64,000 nucleotides of DNA, from assembly GCA_022478985.1 (NCBI GenBank), contig JAKSZP010009606.1, positions 19,222-83,221 on the forward strand, given 5' to 3'. Source of the stretch: Massospora cicadina (lineage: Eukaryota; Entomophthoromycota; Entomophthoromycetes; Entomophthorales; Entomophthoraceae). This document shows positions 57,653 through 64,000 of the stretch, in pieces (position 1 is the first letter of the stretch; every line of letters begins with the position of its first letter). A model generated the notes under the pieces. The model saw nothing but the letters and a program-made list of their open reading frames with translations, was not told the origin of the DNA and did not search any database. The translations under genes were made by a program, and so were the position numbers.

Positions 57653-59576
57653 ATCTTTCTGCTCAGCTTGACTTTCCAAGAAAATTAATTTCAATAAATT
57701 AAAAACAAACACTTAATCGCACACCAAAGTCTTGCTCTGATGTTGTTGGATCCCCCACCAACTGTCCCAGCGTGGGCAGCGGTGAAACTCCCCCCTTCAT
57801 TTTCCATCCAACAGGAAAATGCGCTCAGACTGGCTTGCCCAGTCATTCCAAACCCTTGGGATGATTCATTCCTCCCAAGGATCTCGATGCCCATCTCGCC
57901 CAAACCCAAGTGGTGCCCCACTGCCCCCTGGTGCTCCCCTGGAGCAACATGCATTTTGGCCTTAGGGTCAAATATGGGAAATTCTTCCCCTATGATGACA
58001 AGCCATTATTAAAATGGCTCAGGTGGTGATGACATCAGCCTGTTTTATAGACTTCTGCCCTTATAAGGGGTGCTTTGATCTCAGCTTCCCCTGTGAAGCT
58101 GATGCAGCCACTGCAGCAACGGTGCCACTAATTTTCAATAATATTCCCCTCCCAACAACTCAGACCTGGCTCCCAATGGATACCATCTTGGTAGTACTAT
58201 TCGCTGGTTTGCCCACCCACCTCCCCCTCCCCAAAGTGCTCCTTCAGGAGCTGATGAAAGGATTGGCAGCCTATGGCGCCAACCCCATTTTACAATTTGT
58301 GGTCCCAAATGGGGCCACACGCCTAGCCAGGCCTTGGGCATATGCCACAATCAGCCCTGAATTTACAAAAATTTCTTTAGCAATTCCCCTTCATGCCACC
58401 ATCCCATCTGCCCTCAACCATACGTTCTGGGCCCACGTTGAAGGCGGATGGAAGATTTTTCCATCCTGTTTAAAGTTAGACCACTCAAAACATATTTGCC
58501 CATACTCAGAAACTTCCGCTGATGCCAAAAGTTTGCCTGATGCCTACCAATCTGCCACCCACCCCGCGCCAACTCCAATATGGGGTACAATCCTACCTTC
58601 TCCTCCTCCAATTCCTGATGCTACAGCTGCACCTACAGCCACCAATCAGCACCCACCTTTACCCCAATGCCACAAATAATTAATCCAACCAAACATTGGC
58701 TTAGATCCCAGTTTGATCCCATGCATCCACAAATGAATTGAACAAACCTCAACTGTACACTGATTCCCCAATCCAATTCAACCAAAATCCCTGAGATTAT
58801 TGGATGAAATTGACAAATCAGTTGATGTCATTGATGAACTGACGCTGCAACTTGAGCGGCTCTGTAATGCAGAATGGGATGCAAAATTCCCACCTCAAAA
58901 ATATGTCCCACAACCTAATGCTATTTCGTTCTACAGCGCCCACCAGCTTGCAGTAGAAGCAGCTGCCACACCAGATTGCCGTCCGCTTTGCAAAGCTGCC
59001 ACCACAACTGTGGCTGTGCTTGTAGGAGGAATTCCACCTCCCATCATCCCCAACAATCTTATTCCACAAAGTAGGATCAACATGAAAACCTTGCACAAAA
59101 ACGTTACTGAGGCCATTCAGAACGTGGTAACAGTAGCACGGAATCCAAAAGCAAAAATAACCTGAACCAACATTGCCACATTCATTAAATTCCCAAACAC
59201 CCGCCTCAAAGCTGAAGACGCTTTGGGCAATTACATCATTGGTATAATGATGGCTGGCAACTATTCAGGAGTTCCAGTCAAGATTATCAAACCCCATGCC
59301 ACCAATGCCCCCACACCCTTACTATCTGCCTTAACACGCACCCTACTCTGGAATGAGATGGATGAAGTTGAAGACGAGCCCCCCAATCCCCTTCCCCATC
59401 CACCATGGAGGGATAGCAGTATTTTCTACCCACCTGGTTGGATATTTTGTTAGGTATGAATCAATCTATCTTTTTATTTTGGGCGTTTCATTTGAATTGT
59501 TATTTTTATTATGAATTTTATTTTTAGTTCAGTAATGTCTGTCCCCTGGTCGCCTTAACTCAGTTAAATAAAAATA
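57653..59576 (+). mobile_element. ORF1-only LINE relative, copy c
   Basis: A 1924-bp element with target duplication GAATCAGAAC (57643-57652 and 59577-59586), extendable to 17 bp with one mismatch if the A-rich bases before it are counted. It has a leader of 86 nt, ORF1 (ATG at 57739, stop ending at 59452), a 3' UTR of about 78 nt and the shared tail (59531-59575). It is inserted in the same LTR-H as copy b but in the other orientation. Confidence 0.92.
57739..59452 (+). pseudogene. ORF1-like protein of half-LINE copy c
   Basis: This is the best preserved of the four. The open parts 57740-58012, 58014-58679 (221 aa), 58800-59165 and 59223-59453 cover about 570 residues. Blocks in order: FIDFCPYKGCFDLSF, TTQTWLPMDTILVVLFAGLP, FWAHVEGGWKIFPSCLKLDH with SKHIC (knuckle, first Cys replaced by Phe), a Pro-rich linker, and NMKTLHKNVTEAIQNVVTVA. 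It ends WRDSSIFYPPGWIFC. A nucleic-acid-binding ORF1 role is inferred from the knuckle and the LINE tail. Confidence 0.75.
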
Positions 59577-59700
59577 GAATCAGAACCTTAATTTGGAAAT
59601 TTTGGGGCCATTTGGGCCTCTCAGAAGTAAAAGCTAAAATATTGATGTATGTCACTATTCTTTTAGGGAAAGGTAACCTTGCATAGGGAGAATCCCAACA

Positions 59701-61224
59701 GAGCCCCCCTCAAGCCTTGTCTAAGGGGGATTATTCTGGCCCCTATGGGTAAGATTGACTTAATTAACTGTCAAGATAGTTGCAATATATTTTTAATATA
59801 ATAGACTGATTCATTTTGTCTCAGAAGGTGGCGTCAATAAATCTGAGAGCATCTGGTGCAGCATCATAAAAGGTTCAATATTGAGAGTTAAAATCAGAGG
59901 ACTTGAGCTCAGAGGTGGATTGATTCTCATGATCTATAGTATGGTGATTCATTTTGGTGCAGTCTGTGAGGCACAGAATATATGATCTGACAATCTTGTT
60001 CACAACTTTGGAACCAAACCCCAGTTCAGTAAGTGTTCAGTGGGTATTGCCTTGGTGTTTGCAAAAACAGTTTGGTTTTTCAAGGTAGTTTTTAGCTTTT
60101 AATAAAAACAATTAAGCCTTTGGTCTTAGTTCACAGGTCTTTTAAATAAATCTCAGCCATGTTTCGTTGGGACTGGCGCTATACAGAGCTGAGAGAAAAC
60201 CAGGTAAAGATAATAATTCTTTTTGCCAATATCTGGCACAGTCTTTGGAGAAGTGCAGTCATAATCAGTTGAGCAAAGGTAAGCTCCATAAAATTTGTCT
60301 AGCGCCTTGGGCGTTGAATGAGCAGATTATTCTCAAGGCAACCATAAGATTCTCAAGGCTGGATTCCATAGTCAAGTTTGGAAATTGATCCTCGACTTAT
60401 AACAACTTAATTTGTTTTACAGTTCAATTGATGCTTGTTGGCCAATTTTGAGTTGTCGTTGGTCACATTTGAGTCAAAAAGCCAAGGAGCTGTGTTTCCA
60501 TTCTTTGTTCTGAAGAAGGAGAGAGGGAAACTTCATTAAAACATGAAATTAATTTTATTTACCTAAATAAAACTTATTATTAGTATTAAAAGCATTATAT
60601 TTTATTAAGTTTTGAGCATTCTAACAGGGTTGATATTTTCCTTTGGAATTGCAGTCAGGCTTAAACATCTTTAACCTTTTTTTATAATGGACCAATTTGG
60701 AGAAACTTTCAAATAAATCTTCTCATGGTATAAAATTTTTAAAAGCCAGTAGACATTCCTAATTTTGATATCTTCCCATGCTTCTCTTCAGTCTTCATCC
60801 CAATATTTCCAGCTTCTTCACATTACTTTCCCATAAAATTTAAATCCTGTCCAAGTTTATTAATATTGAAATCTTGGCTTTGTTGCTCAATTACATATTT
60901 TCAATTTTTTAGGCTTATTTAGATAATTAATTATAGGCTTTAACTGATTGGGCTCTTGAGGTGCACAGGGTCATATTCTGGGCCACACTTGAAGAGCTTC
61001 TCAGTGAAGTTTCTTCCTACAGATATTGTATCTTGGTCATTCCAAAGTAAATAGGCCAAAAGATCAGGTTCAGGAGTGCCAACAGGAATTTCGTCCAGGT
61101 TTGAGGCTATGTCCCTTGGTGTGACTTGGAAGTGACCTAGCAGGGAGCACCATTTAGTCATGTGTCCAGGGTGAGATCACTGGCAGCTGAGATTCTGAAA
61201 GCAGGGATTCAAAGGTTGTGACGC
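59701..61224 (-). other. Internal region of an LTR-H element, 1.5 kb
   Basis: Bounded by a polypurine tract (59701-59711) and a leader next to LTR-H copy 2. One minus frame at 61161-60940 (73 aa, MTKWCSLLGHFQVTPRDIAS) starts 64 bp after the LTR. No protease, reverse transcriptase or integrase is visible. At 1.5 kb it is far too short for an autonomous element, so it is either non-autonomous or deleted. Confidence 0.5.
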
Positions 61225-61685
61225 TGGGTGACACCTTTTTTATTATAATAAAAAAAGTACTTAGATAAAGAGAAGATAATTATAATTCAACTATAAATGG
61301 TCTTTATTTGTACATAAATCAGTACTATTTATAGTACTGCTAAAAATATAAGGGGATTCAGGATTACAAAGAATTTGTGAATAGTTTCTTGATTCCCAAG
61401 TGATTTAACTACTATCATATAAGGCCAGCTGAGCTTCCAAATCTTCTGGTATATTTTAATATCAACAGCTGAATAATATAAAGGTATTATGTTGGTAGAA
61501 CTTTGTAGAAAATTTGAAGCAAGGTGAGAAATAAGATTTTTTGTAAGGTATGGCAGAAAGGAAAGTACTCATTGTACATGGTTAATTTTGAATGAGGTTG
61601 TAAATTCAAGAGATCTTTGAATGCCAGGTTAATCAGTAAAGGGAACAGCAGATTCAGATAGGATTTGGGTTTAGGTAAATTATTT
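61225..61685 (-). repeat. LTR-H copy 2, interrupted by the LINE
   Basis: Aligns with copy 1 over about 380 bp. It stops being LTR-like at about 61,680, where the 3' end of the LINE begins. The rest of the LTR would lie beyond the LINE, outside the window. Confidence 0.65.
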
Positions 61686-64000
61686 TTTATTTAACTGAGG
61701 TAAGCTGACCAGGGGACAGACATTACCGAATATATGTGAAACTAAGAGAATAACTAAGAAATATAAAAATTGGGCACCCCAGGGTACTCAAGTTACCCCT
61801 GTTGCCAGCGGGACTGCCAGGTATGAGGGGGGGTTGGTGCACTACTCTGAGGGGGTTTCCTCTGCTATGGAGCAGGTGTGAAGGAAAGGGTTTGTGTGGA
61901 GGAACCAGAGTGGGAACCGTGATTCTATGAGCGCTTTTTGTCTTGGTCTCATATATCCATAGAGCCAGGCTTGGAAGTGCTCTAGTAAGTGGACATGGAA
62001 TCTGTTAATAATCCCATGAATGGTTGGGACCGTGCCCTTGAACGCATCTAATGCAATTGTGTGTATTGTCAACATTGCAATGGGTATTATTAGGGAGCGG
62101 AGGGTAGATGGGATTGGTGACTCAATCTGGAGCGCGAAGATACTCTTTGATATTGAGAATTCCTGTTCGTTTTGAATCTTGAGCAGGCGTGCAACTTCCT
62201 GCCATATAGCTTTGGTTGGGGGGCATGTTTCTAGGCGGTGATGTAGGGATCCCTCCCCTCCACATACTGCACATGTTTTGTGGAGGGAGTTGGAGCGGTC
62301 CGCCTTCCTATAGGTCCTTCTCAAGCAGCGCCAGGCGTTTGCTCTTATCCTTGGTTGTAGGAGTGGGTGGTGTGTCATTTTCCACATTACTTTCTGTGTA
62401 GTTAAATCATAGGGAATGTCCATCATATCTAGGAATTCTATCCTAGCTATGCTTGGGGTTGTTGCGAGCATATCCCTCTGGGGGTGGTTTTCTGGGTTTC
62501 TTAATTTGAATTGGGGGCTGGGTCGTCCCCTTCCCTGTATAGTACCCATGTTCTCTATGGTCCATCCCATACAGCGGATAGTTCAGAGGATATGTTTGAA
62601 ATGAGGGGAGGTTCCATGAGGACCCGTTGCAGTAGGGTGCTTGGCAAGGTATGAAAGTAGTCTGGGTGGACTATGTGGGTTGGTTAATTTGAGCGCCTGT
62701 GCAAAGTTAGTCCTTGCTGCTCTGGACCAATATTGTTGTGGGAGGTCTGGAGCAAGGATTTCCTTTAACCAGGTACCTAGGATGTGATTGGCATGGCTCT
62801 CAAAATCTATTAATCCCATGCCTCCACTTGAGCGTGGGCCAAATAGTGTTTCCATCCGTATAGGAGGGTGAGAGCCAGGCCACAGCCAGCCCTGGATAAG
62901 CGCGCAAATTGAGATTATAAAGGTAGGTGAGAAGGCTATCAAATGGGCCTGGTACCACAGTATCAGGAGGATGAGCGAGTTAGCAACTGTAACTCGTCCT
63001 GTTAGTCCTGGGGTTCTTCCCTTGAGGGAGGCGACGCGTTTGGATACCCATTGTAACAGGTTACTTTCCATTGTCTCATTAGCATATCCCCTGATTCTAG
63101 CCAGATTCCAAGGTTTCGGACAGGAGTGGTGGTGGGAGGTGTTGCAAAAGGTAAAATAATTGGGTTTTTTCTTTGAGTGTTGGTGTGAGGTTCTGATGTT
63201 GTGGCCCAATTGATTGTGTATTTGCCTAAGAGGATGATTCCTGTCTTCCTTTTGTTAAGCGATGCATTGCTCACCTTGGAGTATTCCTCTAGAGTGTGTT
63301 CCAGCTGTCAGGCATCTTCATTGTTTGCTATACCTGCTACGCAGTCATCTGCAAAGGCCAGTATCTTGACTGTTGGTTGTCCTTGTGCGGTTATCCCCAT
63401 GAGACGTGAGTCAGTTACTTGGAGGAGCGGGTCAAAGCTGAAATTGTATAGCAGTGGGCTGAGGGGATCCCCTTGTTTGAGCCCTCTGTGTGGTTTGATA
63501 TTGTTTGTTAGGAATCCAGGGCCGCATACACCCATGTTTGCAGATTCTGTTAGGAGCATCGCCCGTTTTATGAATCTTGGTGGGAGTTTGAAGGCATGTA
63601 GACATTCTTTTAGGTATGGCCAGCTAACACGGTCATACGCCTTTTCCTGATCCAAGAAGACCAGAGCACCAGTTGCTTTGGATTGGCAAATGTTTGCAAT
63701 AGGGTGTATGTTGTTCCAGATTGAACGCCCTGGTATAAACCCAAACTGGTTGGGTGATAGGACTTCAGATGCAATTGCGCCTAATCTAGCTGCTAGAATT
63801 TTTTGTTAAAATTTTTGTGTCAGTGTTGGAGAGTGCAATTGGGCACCAGTTGGCCAGGTCCAACTTGTCACCCTTTTTATACAAGGTTATAACGTAGGAT
63901 TCATGGCCTTCTGGTAATAGGCGTGTTTCCAACAAACTCTGGTTCATTGACGCTAATAGGAGGGGGCGATTTGTTGAAAATATTTTTTGTAAAAATTTGT
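61686..64000 (-). mobile_element. LINE (non-LTR retrotransposon), 3' part
   Basis: Minus-strand element whose 5' part lies beyond the window. It contains reverse transcriptase, a C-terminal CCHC domain, a 3' UTR (61841 to about 61730) and the shared tail (about 61729-61686: CGGTAATGTCTGTCCCCTGG, then TCAGCTTACCTCAGTTAAATAA). It is the only copy in the window with a reverse transcriptase. It is inserted in LTR-H copy 2. Confidence 0.92.
61842..64000 (-). pseudogene. LINE ORF2 (reverse transcriptase and C-terminal CCHC domain), partial and broken
   Basis: Nicks target DNA and copies RNA onto the target end in LINEs generally. Visible here from the right edge: the early RT block PNQFGFIPGRS near 63,760; DQEKAYDRVSW near 63,650; RGLKQGDPLSPLLYNF near 63,480-63,430; the catalytic FADD at about 63,355-63,344; the thumb to about 62,600; and a CX2CX7HX4C knuckle (CAVC..H..C) at about 62,273-62,223, with RIRANAWRCLRRTY just before it. 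Damage: a frameshift near 63,805, a stop at about 63,308, a frameshift near 63,085 and a stop at 62,583. The endonuclease and ORF1 are outside the window. Confidence 0.88.

Larger units (their letters stand above)
55163..59700 (-). repeat. LTR-H copy 1, split by half-LINEs b and c
   Basis: The LTR pieces are 55163-55211, 57153-57652 and 59587-59700, about 660 bp in total. The 57,170-57,540 part aligns with 61,300-61,680 (GGGGATTCAGGATTACA, GTGATTTAACTACTA-like, ATATAAGGCCAG). The upper end, TGTTGGGATTCTCCC on the minus strand, is preceded by the purine tract GAGGGGGGCTC at 59701-59711. Both sides of this LTR are LTR-H internal sequence. Confidence 0.65.

Noticed and set aside
61842..64000. 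Plus-strand open stretches over the LINE (for example 63201-63650, 149 codons).
   Set aside because: The minus strand encodes clear reverse transcriptase motifs in the same place; the plus stretches are shadows.

Overview
The window is eukaryotic, AT-rich, and made almost entirely of transposable elements. I see no host gene, rRNA gene or functional tRNA gene, and every long coding stretch belongs to a mobile element broken by stops and frameshifts. The content is six or seven degenerate Ty3/Gypsy LTR retrotransposons, solo LTRs, a mariner (DD34D) DNA transposon, a LINE with reverse transcriptase and a C-terminal CCHC knuckle, four ORF1-only relatives of a LINE, and a tRNA-headed SINE. My best guess is a large repeat-rich fungal genome, from the general look of the LINE and Gypsy proteins. 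That guess is weak: an animal or another eukaryote is not excluded, and the mariner looks animal-like.

Layout. At 1-2.4 kb lies the 5' end (LTR, primer site, gag) of a minus-strand Gypsy (Gyp-0). At 2.4-11.4 kb one Gypsy family (Gyp-A) is present as two complementary halves in opposite orientation: zinc knuckle-pol-LTR on plus (2.4-6.9 kb) and LTR-gag on minus (11.4-6.9 kb). The minus LTR is split by ORF1-only element 'a'. At 11.4-24.4 kb ORF1-only element 'd' is split by Gyp-F (11,846-23,718, minus), which has a perfect 5-bp target duplication (CCTGA). Gyp-F itself carries a solo LTR (LTR-E), a complete mariner and an unidentified 2-kb insert. The stretch 24.4-25.9 kb is AT-rich without recognisable content.

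At 25.9-50.1 kb is a deep nest. Gyp-G (plus) is interrupted by a second solo LTR-E and by Gyp-C (29,208-49,928, minus). Gyp-C is interrupted inside its protease by Gyp-B (33,516-47,440, minus). Gyp-B is interrupted near its gag-pol boundary by Gyp-D (37,870-45,215, plus). Each boundary is supported by LTR ends and matching or near-matching target duplications.

The right end, 52-64 kb, holds LTR-H elements that have been targets for non-LTR elements: the SINE (53,332-53,623), a 45-bp tail-only insertion, ORF1-only elements 'b' and 'c' (1,925 and 1,924 bp), and a LINE running off the window (61,686 to beyond 64,000). All of these, plus copies 'a' and 'd', end in the same roughly 45-nt 3' tail. 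The simplest reading is that one LINE reverse transcriptase has mobilised three kinds of passenger: a SINE, an ORF1-only half-LINE, and a bare tail. This LINE/half-LINE/SINE set is the most interesting system in the window.
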